Below, in pieces: positions 23,700 to 35,217 of a stretch of DNA of 64,000 nucleotides. Numbering within the stretch: position 1 is the stretch's first letter; each line of letters begins with the position of its first letter. The position numbers were made by a program, and so were the translations under genes. Source of the DNA: Rhynchosporium graminicola (lineage: Eukaryota > Ascomycota > Leotiomycetes > Helotiales > Ploettnerulaceae). The notes beneath the pieces were generated by a model. That model was not told where the DNA came from and did no database searches. It saw only the letters and a list, made by a program, of their open reading frames with translations. The stretch covers positions 186,001-250,000 of the forward strand of contig FJUW01000039.1 in assembly GCA_900074885.1 (NCBI GenBank), written 5' to 3'.

Positions 23700-25154
23700 A
23701 TGTCTCTCACAAATGCTCTCCCAGAAGATGCTGCCAAGGGAGCGAAATCAGCATCACATATTTTGGCAATCTTGCCAACCGCCTCGAGGAATGATGCTCT
23801 AACAGCAATTCATACTGCGCTCTCGGCATCAAAAGAAGAAATTCTAGCTGCCAATGCTCGAGATCTAGAACTGGCTCATAGGGCCGCGGAAAATGGAGAA
23901 CTAAGTCTGAGTATTGTGTCGCGGCTGGATTTGGCAAAGAAGGGAAAATGGGAGGATATGTTGAAGGGTATCTTGGATGTTCGTGAGCTAGAGGATCCTG
24001 GTATGTTCTGTCCCCCCGTGTTGACATGAATCATTCGCTAATGTGGATATGAAGTCGGAAAGATCACTTTAAGAACGCAGCTCGATGATGCCTTGGAACT
24101 AGAAAGGGTGTCGTGTCCAATTGGTGTGCTTCTGATCATCTTTGAGGCCCGGCCAGAAGTCATCGCCAATATAGCTTCTCTTGCTATTAAGTCTGGAAAC
24201 GCTGCGATTCTCAAAGGTACTATCTTTGACCACTCTCTTCTTATCCCTTTAATTAACTTTCAACCAGGCGGAAAGGAGTCAACAGAGTCATTCGTCGCTA
24301 TATCAAAAGTGATTTCACGAGCTCTTGAAACAACTGAAGTCCCCAATACTGCCATCCAACTTGTTACCACTAGGGATGTCATTCCCCAGCTTCTTTCACA
24401 GGATCGGTACATCGATCTAGTCATTCCAAGGGGCTCGAATGAACTCGTACGATACATCAAATCTAATACTAAGATCCCAGTCCTCGGTCACGCGGATGGA
24501 ATCTGCTCGATATATCTCGAGCATACAGCCGATCCAGCAATGGCCACCAAAGTCATCATTGACTCCAAAACATCATATCCAGCCGCATGTAACAGTGTTG
24601 AGACTCTTCTGGTTGAAGAAACTGCGTTGGAGACGATACTGCCAACGGTCGCCGAAGCATTACTAGCCAAAGGTGTCTCACTCCGATGTGATGCCGCAAC
24701 CAAGGAAGCACTCACTGCTAAATTACCTTCTCACTCCTCTGTCATCTTGCAGGATGTCGAAGACGTCGACTTTGATACTGAGCATCTCTCTCTCGTCCTA
24801 GCCATCAAGGCCGTCCCAGCCATCTCCAACGCTATCTCGCACATCAACTTCCACGGATCTCATCACACCGATGTGATCCTCACATCTTCCGCACCTCTAG
24901 CCGAACAATTTATGGCCAGTATAGACTCAGCAGGAGTATTCTGGAACACTTCTACTCGTATGGCAGATGGTATGCGTTTCGGTTTTGGCACAGAAGTCGG
25001 GATCAGCACGAATAAGATTCATGCTAGAGGTCCAGTAGGTTTGGAAGGCTTGATGATCTACAAGTACAAGATCCGAGGAGGTGGGCAGGTGTCACTGGAT
25101 TATGGAGAGGGAGAGGGTCAGAAAAGTTTCAAGCATGAAAAGTTATCTTTTTAG
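23700..25154 (+). CDS. proA: Gamma-glutamyl phosphate reductase (proline biosynthesis)
   Basis: NADPH-dependent reduction of gamma-glutamyl phosphate to glutamate semialdehyde, the second step of proline synthesis (yeast Pro2). Exons are 23700-24000, 24055-24216 and 24268-25154, giving 449 residues, the expected length. The protein shows the aldehyde-dehydrogenase-like nucleotide-binding part (IFEARPEVIANIASLAIKSG, then AAILKGGKES across intron 2). The catalytic cysteine is at about residue 262 in SYPAACNSVETLL. The C-terminal STRMADGMRFGFGTEVGIST block is a family signature. The start ATG follows AAAA, a fungal-type context. Identity is very secure. Confidence 0.97.
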
Positions 25155-26447
25155 ACAGAAATTCCTCACATTCAAAAACTTCAGCGTAGATGGGCACCCC
25201 AATCCGTGACCGGTCAAGCGAAGAATAGGTACAGTTCTATAATTTATCGTGACTGTTGACCATGATTAACTAATGTCCTGAGCACCTTGATCCTTACTAG
25301 ACTTAAATTCTTTAGAAAACTTATATGACTTTAATTTGATCCAATGTCAAGTTTCGAGTACTCACTTCAACGATGACGAAATCAAACGGCTTCAATTGCC
25401 CTGTGTCAATATGGGTATGATATGTATGTTGGATGGTTCAAATTAGCTTTAGTGAGTGATTTCCGCACCCTAACTAGTCTCGAGATTATTGCAAAGAACC
25501 AAGTACAGTCGAAAACTTTAGCATGTTGTGTCAACCTCCCTTCAGCCAGCTCAGTCCGAAAAGAGTAGTGCGTCTTTCATTCCAGGGAATAAGATGTATC
25601 TCAAATCACGGCAGAGATAGGCTGAAAATTCACAGCAAGTTGACGTTCGACAACAGTCTATTCAGATCTCGTGTTTTGCAGAACTGGTGCTGGTACTCCT
25701 GGCAATCGAAAGACATTCTACTCACTTAATCTCCACGCAAACTTTACGAAAATATGTCGATATATATATCATACTTATGTAAGCCAATCTTTGTAGCATT
25801 AGTATAGACTAAATAGGCAGCAATACCTGGAATCTGAATTAACAAGTGAAGTTCATTGAGGATGTTTCAAAGACGAAGAAGACAGTGTTATCCTTCTATG
25901 CTTCGTTTTCTTTTGGAAGAGGATAAGTAAATATCTGAGTAGTTTGGTGCCGAGGGTGTTTTTTTGGTCTTGTGTTCCTTCCTTAGTCTGGAAACTATCA
26001 TATTTGTCTTTCTATTATTCTTCGGGATATTTATTTGATCGTGACTCTACAGGTGCATCAGGAAGTGCGTAGTTATGCTTGGAGGTAAGATCATATCTTC
26101 GCTTACCCTGATTGCAGGTAAACAAACCCAACATTGTATATGCCAGATTTCTCCAAAGCACTTGACACGACCCCTTCTACCTGCAAAAGTAGATTTCAAA
26201 CACAAGAATAAAGCGATAATACCTCAGCGTTGACTTATCTGGACCTCGAAATTATAAATATGAGACCTTTGAAATACCCTCGTGAATCGTACCCACTCTA
26301 TATATTTTCGCTCGTTCCCGAAACAAAACCAAGGTCCCTTAATCCTGAGATGTCTCATGGCTCTTTCGAGCTGTATAGACTCGCCTAGCATGTCAACAAT
26401 AAAATCAATAGAAAAGCACAGTTTCCTTTCTCCACCCTATCTATCAT
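25155..26447. other. Intergenic, no supported gene
   Basis: Convergent region between proA and the PLP enzyme. It is AT-richer than the flanking genes and has no convincing open frame. Confidence 0.6.
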
Positions 26448-27863
26448 CTAACCGGCAACATTCTCAACCACTCTCTTCCCATCCAAGCCCATAACTCCCT
26501 CATGCCTCTCCCCATGCTTCTCACCCACAGAAAACATCTTCGCAATAGCCTCGACACTCGTATTCCCACCACTAATCACAACGCCCAAATCCCAGCCCTC
26601 GCCACCTCCCTCTTTTTCCACTAACGCTCTAAAATCCTCATTATACAGTGCTGTAGCAAGACCCACCACCGCACTTGGTTCCACGACAATCTTCATCCTC
26701 TCAAGAACCAATTTCATCGCCTTTAAAATCTGTTCCTCCGTAACACTGAACATCTGTCTAACGAGTTTGCGATCATGAATGACCGTCCAAGGATATGCGC
26801 CAACCGGTGTGCGAAGGCCATCAGCTATCGTGAGCGTCTTGACGCTCTCAATGCGATTCCCCTGCTCCAAACCGCGTTTACAGTCATCTCCACCTTCGAA
26901 CTCTGGTTCAGCGCCAAAGACATGTATACCAGTCTCTTCACAACTTATCGCTGTACCGGATAACATGCCACCTCCTCCACAAGGGGTGATGATAGCATTC
27001 AGTCCCTTACCCTTCCTTCCTGCCGCAGACATTATCTCCTCAGCCTGTTCTTGGAGTTCTATCCCTAGTGTGCCTTGCCCGAGCATTATGTCCGGGTGAT
27101 CATAGGGAGGGACGAGTCGGGCGCCTGTGTCTTTTATTACGGTTTCGATAACGGCTTCGCGTTCCGTGCTGGTGCTTCCGCTGAAGATTACGGTTGCGCC
27201 GTAGCCTTTCGTAGCGGCTATCTTCGTGGGTGTCGAGATTGTCGGCATGACGATGTAGGCTGGGATGCCCATCGTTCGAGCTGCGAAGGCGAGGGCTTGT
27301 GCGTGATTTCCTGTGAGGGAGAACGTCAGTGTAATTGCTCTGCTTAACAATGTCTTGAATATAGGTCGGGACAGTGAAGAGCCTAAGAGTCGCAGAATAC
27401 ACCTACCAGAACTATGCGTAACGACACCCTTCTCCCTTCCACCACCCTCTTCCCAACCTTCCTCAGCCATCAGGCGCTTCAGAGCATGGAAGGCTCCCCG
27501 GGCCTTGCATCATAAACTTTAGTATGGCAGAACAATGTCTCAAGATCAAGACCAAAATTAATAAAGTAAATCTGATCTTGAACCGAGATTACTAAGTAGT
27601 TGAGAACGGAAAGTGCTGACCTTGAAGGCTCCTATTTTCTGTAGATTCTCGCACTTGAAATAGAAGCGCAGCTTCGGATTCGCTGGTGTCTGACCTGCCC
27701 ATGGCGTATCTGCCAGAGCGGAAGCCGATTGAGGTTTTGAAGCGAGATCATCTAGTGTGGCATTCGTGAGGACGGGCGTGTAGTGGATGTATGGTTTTAT
27801 CGATTCATGGGCGGCAATGACAGACGGTCTTGTCAAAGGTGGGGATTTCGTGGGGTCGGCCAT
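26448..27863 (-). CDS. PLP enzyme, serine racemase / threonine dehydratase-like
   Basis: Fold-type II pyridoxal-phosphate enzyme resembling serine racemase and yeast Sry1 (threo-3-hydroxyaspartate ammonia-lyase). It probably deaminates or racemises hydroxy-amino acids. Exons are 27863-27621, 27503-27407 and 27310-26448, giving 400 residues. The PLP lysine is Lys81, the last residue of exon 1, in KIGAFKARGAF. SSGNHAQA follows across intron 2. The phosphate-binding loop is GGGGMLSG and the C-terminal cofactor contact is SGGNTS. It lacks the C-terminal regulatory domain of biosynthetic threonine deaminase (Ilv1), so a catabolic role is more likely. Intron 2 is 96 bp, a multiple of three and stop-free. 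It is co-oriented with, and 394 bp downstream of, ILV5. Confidence 0.92.
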
Positions 27864-28257
27864 GGTGCTATGGAAAAACAATGTGATGTAGAGCAGTGGA
27901 GGCGTAAGTCGTGAGGATATAAATGTATATATGTACGTGAAGTGAGAGTAGCCAAGAAAAATAATCTAGAAGCTCCATGTCAATCCACTTATGACCCGCG
28001 ACTTCCGGGGAGCTTTTGCCGATCGCGGAGAGTACCTCATAGATTGTCATTAAGCAAAACTAGAAAACTGGGAAGAGCATTGATCAACGCATGTTCAAAT
28101 TCGTACAAATCGCAGAGGGTAGGTACGTAGGTATAATAAACTTTTCGCAATTCCAAATACCATAAATCACCGTGGCAGGAGAATATTGTACAAGTTCGCC
28201 AGAGTTCCACGCCTTTCAGAAATAACCAGCCCATCATGTATCAAGCAATTTCCAACC
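27864..28257. other. Intergenic between PLP enzyme and ILV5
   Basis: 394 bp serving as 5' flank of the PLP gene and 3' flank of ILV5. No further gene is seen. Confidence 0.55.
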
Positions 28258-29659
28258 TTACTTCTGGTTCTCGGGACGGAGAGAGCTATAATTGAGTTAG
28301 CGATATTTTTGATACGTGAGAAGATGGATCCTTACCGAACAGCCTTTCCTGCTCTCCAGATTTCCAAATCGCGGATCTCCTTCATCTCAGCCTCGTACTT
28401 TGTACGGTAATCAGGTTGAGAGTTGAAGTCTAGCGATCGCTGGGTTTCCTTTCCGGTCTTGACTGAGTCATAAAGATCGTTGAAGACTGGCTTCAGAGCA
28501 TCCTTGAACTTTCCGCTCCAGTCAATGGCACCACGACGGGCAGTGGTAGAACAAGCCTCGTACATCCAGTCCATACCGTTTGCACCAATCAATGGGTACA
28601 AAGATTGAGTGGCTTCCTCGACGGTCTCGTTGAACGCCTCGCTGGGGCTGTGTCCTTGCTCACGGAGAACCTCGTATTGTGCGAGGAACATACCGTGGAT
28701 ACCTCCCATCAAGCAACCACGCTCACCGTACAAGTCGGAGTAGACCTCCTTCTCGAAGGTAGTTTCGTATAGGTAGCCACTGCCGACACCAACACCGAGA
28801 GCAATCGCCTTCTCCTTGGCGTTACCGGTAACATCCTGGAAAACGGCGATGGAAGAGTTGATTCCACGTCCCTCGCGGAAGAGGGTTCGGACAGTTCGTC
28901 CAGATCCCTTAGGAGCGACGAGAATGACATCGACGTCACTTGGCACATCGACTTTAGTTTGGTCCTTGAAGACTGGAGAGAAACCGTGGGAGAAGTAGAG
29001 GGTCTGACTCGTCAGCTTGGCTGGTAAAACCTTATTTGATGAGACTTACCTTTCCCTTGGTGATCTGGGGCTTGATTGCCGGCCACGTCTCACTTTGGGC
29101 AGCATCAGAAAGCAAGTTCATGATGATAGTACCCTTGGAGATAGCCTCATCGACCTCGAAGAGAGTCTTCCCTGGAACCCAGCCATCTTGTTGAGCATCC
29201 TTCCACGATTGTCCGTTCTTTCGTACACCGACCACAACGTTGAGGCCTTGATCACGCATGTTCAAGGACTGCGCATGACCTTGCGAGCCGTATCCGATGA
29301 TTGCCATTGTGTCATTCTTGAAGAATTCCTACCCGTGAATTAGTATATGGCTCGAATGGGCGGGCTGGAGTGAAACATACTTGGAGTTTGGCAGCAGGCC
29401 AGTCAGCTCTTTCTGGAGCGATTGTCAGCGTGTAATCTTATCAATGGTTTCAAATATCCATACCGTAGACATCCTCCTTGACACCAGCAAAGTCAATGGT
29501 CTTTACACCTCTGACCTGCTGTGCAGATGCAACTGCTGCACGGGCAGCAGTTGGTCTAGCAGAGGCATTGAGGGCAGAAACGAAAGTGCGGCGTGCTGGA
29601 GCACTTAATTGCTTGGTCAATGGGGAGCGGAGCGCTCTGGAGATTGTTCGTGAAGCCAT
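28258..29659 (-). CDS. ILV5: Ketol-acid reductoisomerase, mitochondrial
   Basis: Acetohydroxyacid isomeroreductase: NADPH- and Mg-dependent conversion of acetolactate and acetohydroxybutyrate in valine, leucine and isoleucine synthesis, in the mitochondrial matrix. Exons are 29659-29464, 29412-29381 (32 bp), 29328-29050, 29003-28336 and 28285-28258 (28 bp), giving 400 residues; yeast Ilv5 has 395. The N-terminus is Arg/Ser/Ala-rich and lacks acidic residues over its first 40 or more positions, as for a mitochondrial presequence. The Rossmann motif is GYGSQGHAQS. The C-terminal catalytic domain holds DLYGERGCLMGG and a conserved EATQSLYPLIG segment. The tiny last exon supplies the conserved end SLRPENQK. 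An ATGACTC site lies 72 bp upstream of the ATG. Confidence 0.97.
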
Positions 29660-30208
29660 GTTGTATGATTGAGTGGAGTTGATGTGATTGTGAAGAGGAA
29701 GAGAGAAGATGACTTGTTATGGGTTGCGAAATGACTCCCGTGTTTAGCAAAAAATCCAGCCCATCCGACAACGGAACCGAAAGTATCCTGGTCAAGGCCT
29801 TGGCAGGGACTGGCATGGCATAATCGCATTATTGCGTGGGGTCAGATTGTGGAGGTGATTACGATTAAATATCGAGGGGTATTTATGGGGATCGAAATAC
29901 TGAAACGCAGTTATAGGAAAGTTCATGTGCATCTGTGTGACAGAAATACGGCAGAAAGTAATAGAAGGCATATGTTTGTATATCAGATATACGCAGAAAT
30001 TTACATGTAAACCAATCACTTAATGAAAGAACCACTCCAGTTCAGATGCTTGCATATCTATGCTCCAAAAACGCATTAGGACAACCTGTGAATACTCCCA
30101 AGGCTCTAGAATCAACGCCCATATGCCCGAAGAAAGAACGCTCCTATATACGTGCAAGTGTAGGTGTAGATGCATGCACGTGTGCCTGTTGCTCGGCCTC
30201 ATAAATCC
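29660..30208. other. ILV5 promoter and UBC12 3' flank
   Basis: 549 bp between two minus-strand genes. Apart from the ATGACTC site near ILV5, no feature stands out. Confidence 0.5.
29731..29737 (+). promoter_or_regulatory. Candidate CpcA/Gcn4 site (ATGACTC)
   Basis: ATGACTC matches the left seven bases of the Gcn4/CpcA consensus ATGACTCAT and lies 72 bp upstream of the ILV5 ATG. Branched-chain amino-acid genes are known targets of this general amino-acid control. A six-base core occurs by chance about once per 2 kb counting both strands, so this is suggestive only. Confidence 0.4.
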
Positions 30209-30971
30209 TTAAACCTTCAACACTCTCTCAAATGATTGATTCTTGACCGCTCCACCTCCCATAGCTGCCCTCACGTTGCGCTTGAACCCTTCTCTGTTCG
30301 ACCTTAGATCTTCCGCTGCTTCTTTGTTCAAAGGATCCGAGGCGTTGGGTTCGAGGAAGAGAAACTGTAAAGCCAGCCCATCAGCATTGTACCCCTCCAA
30401 AATTACCCCTAGATACCCATCACATACCTGAAGACCAACAACCACGGACTGTAAATTCAGCACCGGCTTCCAATCCTCTCGCAAAATATTCAGGCAGACA
30501 TTCCCTTCCAGATCGATGTTGGGGTGGTAAATCTTCTGTGTGCATTTGACCTTTGGCGCCTCGTGAGGAAAGCCCTGACTGATCGCGAATGTGAAATGAA
30601 ACCTGCCGCCCTTGTACATCCCCTCGTCCGGTTCGATAGTGAGTGTGAAGTTGAGGGTATCATCTGGATCTGGGAAATCGGTCTTCATCGTGCTGGGTAA
30701 GGAGAGTTCTGACAGATCTGGGCGCACGATCAGTATGGACAGACAGGATGGACGCTTCTGCAGCTGGGCAATACCTTTCTGGACTCGGAGTTGAGCAGCT
30801 GTGACCTTCTTCCTTTTGTTGCCTGCAGCAGCATCTGCATTTGCATCCTGCTGTTGCTTCTGCTTCTGTGTAATTGTCAGCGCAAGATCAAGAACCTCTG
30901 AGTGGTGCAAGGATTATAAATTGTACTACAAATAGAAGTAGAGTCCTTACCATAGACCATATCTTCAGCAT
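30209..30971 (-). CDS. UBC12: NEDD8-conjugating enzyme UBC12
   Basis: E2 enzyme that transfers NEDD8/Rub1 to cullins. Exons are 30971-30951 (21 bp), 30865-30775, 30717-30428 and 30364-30209, giving 185 residues, the normal length. The N-terminal MLKIWSM helix, which binds the NEDD8 E1, sits alone on exon 1. The active-site cysteine is at about residue 112 in [12 protein letters not shown], preceded by the HPN motif (YHPNID). Two introns (30718-30774, 57 bp; 30365-30427, 63 bp) are stop-free multiples of three. A naive reading therefore makes a longer protein with two insertions. Splicing them restores [15 protein letters not shown] and [11 protein letters not shown], both standard for the family. 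Confidence 0.95.
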
Positions 30972-32073
30972 CTTGAAGATCTGCGTAGTCTGTACTATTG
31001 ATGTTTTTTCGCAGGAAAGAATAGTGTTCGAGAAGGCGCGCCGAGGCTGAGGTTCGAGTGTATAAGTATTTGAGGATGAATCAGACGAGACAACCACGTC
31101 ACCGCCACGCTCCACAGACTCGAAAGGCAGAACAACAAAGAGATGACTAGAGCGACCGGGTGTTGTCCATTCACTTTGTTGTTATCTACACTACAAATGC
31201 TTTGGAATCTTTTTGCTCGGGTAAAATTAATTATTCTCGACTCGGGAGCAACCGCAGAACGCGTACTACTAAGCAGGATAGGCATTATTCATATGAAAAT
31301 TTGAACGGTAGGTAGCATCAGCTTCTCTGGTTCGGAAAATCGACTAGAGATGATTGCTAGAATAGACCAGAACACTTGTGCTGTCAGCCTAACCTGTTGG
31401 CAGTCCACATTTAACATGAAATGTCTCTGCAGCTCTGCTGTTAGCGATGTTGGAAACATGTGAGCTGAGTTACATATAGTCTTCACATCCAAGGGCGATG
31501 CTTGGCTACCTCACCTCTGATGAAGCAAACTCGCGCTTCATTTATCAAAGTCACAAAACTGTTACATGACTCTACCGGAATACTAATCAATTTACAAAAG
31601 AGCAGGAACGTTCCCTAGCGGGTACGATCTGGCTTGGCGTTGGACCTTCCCTCGATGTCGAAGAGCTTTGAATCCATCAAATTGGCTAAAAGCATTTGGA
31701 TAGTGACAGCTTGAGAGAGCGATGTTCAGTCTATCTTAGAAATCTTTCACCTTCAGATATGTTTCGCCAGCTCTCGTCTGGGCTTGAGCCTGTCGAAGTC
31801 TTCTCGTTCATTCCTACTATCATTACTCCGTCTCGCCGTTTCCTTGCTGCCATTATATCTTCCAAGCAACAGGGTTTGCGTAGGACTTGCTCTATTACAA
31901 ATATTCTCACTACCTGTCGCAGTCCTTTACCTCAAAAGTGTCAACTACCCCGGAAGTCGTGGGAATTTGGCGGTGTTGCTTTGACTTCAAGATCTTGCTT
32001 TACATTCTCAAGGAATGACCGTTGAATCGCTTGTGATGTTGCCAGTATAAAAATATAGGCTCTGGACACAGTG
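30972..32073. other. Intergenic, no supported gene
   Basis: UBC12 upstream region. The only sizeable frames (31696-32025 plus and 30995-31285 minus) lack recognisable features and plausible exon context. Confidence 0.55.
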
Positions 32074-32778
32074 CTAGTACCGTAGAAGCAGAGGTGAGAG
32101 CTGTTGAGCGGTCAAGGGAAGCAAGTGCGCGTCCCCTGTCGACGAGTTGTCCTTCACAACCGTTTGTAAATCATCGTGATCCTCATCGCAAATGGTAGCT
32201 GCACTTGACCAAGTCTCAACGTCCCGTTTCGTGTCTGCCGGCCTCATAGGAAGTGCGAAGTTGCCTTTCGAAAATATCAGCTGAGATACGAAATATGGCT
32301 TGGAGATCATACCATTAGAAACTAGGAGGTATTGATAAGGGCAGCTTCGCTTAACACTTGAGCAGTCGTCTAGGCAGTCTACCTTTTCTGGTCTTTCGAG
32401 TATCATTCCGTTCGGAGGATCAGATGTGTCATGTGTGCGCGCTGTCATATTATAACTTTGCTCAGGATTGTCGACGAGGTCATTTTCACCCATTAAGGAA
32501 ATCGCATCCGGAATGTCTAGATCAAATTGGCAACATTGGTCTGTTGCCGTACCATTAGCTAGAGCACCATTTGCTGCATTGCTTTGGAAAAGTTCAATGG
32601 TATTGGCGAGGGCTTCTGCTTCCAGAACATCCCTTGCGAAATTGCTTGTATTTCCGTAAGGACTAACAGCCGTGACTGGCTGGGTGGGCTGAAACGAAGT
32701 TATGGGTTTGAGCGGACGGATCGAATGTAGTGAAATATCTGAGATCATTGAGAGTAGTATGGCGTCTCTCGATGCCAT
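32074..32778 (-). CDS. Doubtful small hypothetical protein
   Basis: I do not recognise this. From ATG 32778 the frame gives 234 residues ending LLPLTAQQLSPLLLRY. It stays open upstream to about 32844 with a helix-like segment, so an earlier exon is possible. The protein is acidic in the middle, has no transmembrane segment or signal peptide, and shows three Cys in a CLDDCSSVKRSC spacing. It lies alone in a gene-sparse stretch. It is longer than most chance frames here, but no domain supports it. Confidence 0.3.
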   Translation of the reverse strand: MASRDAILLSMISDISLHSIRPLKPITSFQPTQPVTAVSPYGNTSNFARDVLEAEALANTIELFQSNAANGALANGTATDQCCQFDLDIPDAISLMGENDLVDNPEQSYNMTARTHDTSDPPNGMILERPEKVDCLDDCSSVKRSCPYQYLLVSNGMISKPYFVSQLIFSKGNFALPMRPADTKRDVETWSSAATICDEDHDDLQTVVKDNSSTGDAHLLPLTAQQLSPLLLRY

Positions 32779-35217
32779 TCTCGAAGATAACTTGAAGAAT
32801 ATAGTGCGAGCCTCACTAATGAGTTGTACTAAGTCACAAGTCAAGTTGACTCAAACGAAACTTTCGAAGCGTTAAATGTTCATTCCTACTGAGCTTAGAG
32901 TAGAGAACTCAGGGATGCAAATTTGGACTGTTGTCCATAAACGAATGGACCAAGAACTTCAGGAGGAGATTTCTGCCCAGAATTTGAAGAATTAATGAAT
33001 GGACAACAGGAGAAAAGGATGACATGTCGCTAGACAGGAGGGATCTTCATAATTCAAGCAAGCTATGTATATCTTTCCAAATCTCACATTGACCCAGACC
33101 CACGATACTTCTTTGCACTTCTGTGCGGAGTTTTATCCCAGCCAGTGTGAGGAAGCTTAGGTTGACATCGCATTTTCTGCCATCCAGTCCCAGAGCCCGT
33201 CATTAGGCTCAGTGATGAGGCTATGGTAACCTTAAGAAGACGTATCACAAAACTATATTGGGTAGTTCGATGATTGAGGATCTTGGTGTTTTTGTAGCGT
33301 TTTGACTGGCTCAAATGGACCTGTGAACCAAAGTGCACATTGGGTTCCTCGACTCATGCATGTGTAACTTGAGTCAGCTCGGAATGCAGAGCTATAGCCA
33401 GGGGAGAGTTGCCCTTGGTATATATCAAAAGTGCATACAAAAGTGCACTTTGTAGAAAGGAGTACGCCTTGCGCGAGGCTAGTACCAGAGCAGCTGCAAT
33501 GGCAATCATCGGTTGGATGAGGAGTCACCCTTTTATCTGATTTCAGGTTTCTGCAAGCCTCTGAAAGAAGTCTGCGGCGAAAGAATCGATATTATGCTTC
33601 GGCCAAATGTTACTTGCTATGGCCTTCCTTGGGGATGAAGGGGGTGAGGTCTGACTGTTAGTGGCTGAAAATCTGGCCAATGATGGGACCTAGCCCTCCT
33701 TTCCCCTGTGCATAGAAACGGTCTGTTGGTAAGGCTGAGTGACGGCCCAAGATAGCCTTAAGCTTCTTAACACTGCCCAGGTGATTTTTTCAATCGTCCT
33801 AGCTCAGTATCTGATACCTTGAGAATCATATTGTAGATGTCTGGGTTGAGTGGTGATTTATTTACAATGGACGAGAATAAGCGAGACAAAGTCGATCCCT
33901 GTATGGAGTCACTCGACGATGACGGATCTGATGCGAAGCGTTACACAACACTGCTTTGCATTTCATAGGAGCTATCCAAGGTCAAGCATATCTATCGTTT
34001 TTGATCTGCCAGGTTGGGGTTTGGCATACGACGACCCCCGTTGTTCACAAGAGGAAAACTCATGCATGCACGTTGGCTTGCTGCAAGAGGCTTTGAGACT
34101 TCCCATAAGGCTGAACATCTCAGCATATAAGCATTAAAGCATGCATTCAGACTACCGGCCTTTTTGAACACTCTTGGCAGCATTCGAGAGTGGCCAGGGT
34201 CTAAAGGAGGAACGAGGCTCCCGAATCTACCAGATAAGCCTCGATTATGCCTGTAAGCTAAATTGAACAGGATTTGCAATACAATTGCCATGAAATGAAG
34301 AGCGGGTTCTACATCACAAGGATGACGATGATAACTCGAGGCTGATCAGTGCGGTGGACGGTATATGCAGAGATTTCTATCCCATTGATGAAGATATAGT
34401 AAATACCTCCTTATACTAAAGCAATTTCTCTAAGTCCTCATCCGACACCAACTGGCTGGCCTGAAAACTTGAAAGACACTCAGAAGATCGGCTACATTTG
34501 ACTTGTGAGCACTTTTGAAGATACTGTCTAAGGTGTATTACTCCCTAATGCTCTTAACAAGAAGGGCACAAGAAATCGCAAAGTGACTGGAAGTAGGAAC
34601 AAGCACAAAAAAGTGTACAGCGAATGGATAGGCGAAATTCAAAATCGTCTTGAACGAAAAGTTCGTAAAATCAATGTATTTTTTGATCAATGTCGCTTGA
34701 TTCACATGGTTGAGGACGCTGGTCTTCTCTGTAGATATTTTTCTATCTTATCATTGTGTTTAGTAACTTGGAAGGTTACTTTGTAGAAGTTAGCTTACTA
34801 CCTTACCTATCCAGGTAGTCTTGGCCGGAACCAGAATTACGGAGTAGAAATCCACTCCTCCTATAAGTGAGTCCTCCAACTTCCTACTAGAAACATGTTA
34901 GTCTATTTGAGTTCGGATATCGGAATTCGGAATTGAATTATGATGAGGGCGTGCCTCGTGCAATGCCGGATTTGGTTACGAAGCAGCATCGTCTTTTGTA
35001 GGAATTACCGGAGATCGTTTAAATATTGTTGCTCTTTTTTTTGTGTCAACCAGGTAATACTAAAAGAATGATGTTGATTCGTTCCTGGTGGCTTGACAAA
35101 TTCTTCCAAGCTTTCAAGTCAAGGAGGGGAAAGGTGGACCGTGCCGCTTAGCAACGGGGTCCAAAACAGAAGGACCCTTTTACCCCACTATACCAAGTCC
35201 GAGCTATCATTCCACTC
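32779..35217. other. Gene-poor stretch
   Basis: 2.4 kb with only short frames on both strands. No tandem repeats, tRNA or transposon ends are visible. The last 200 bp are presumably the dipeptidase promoter. Confidence 0.6.
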
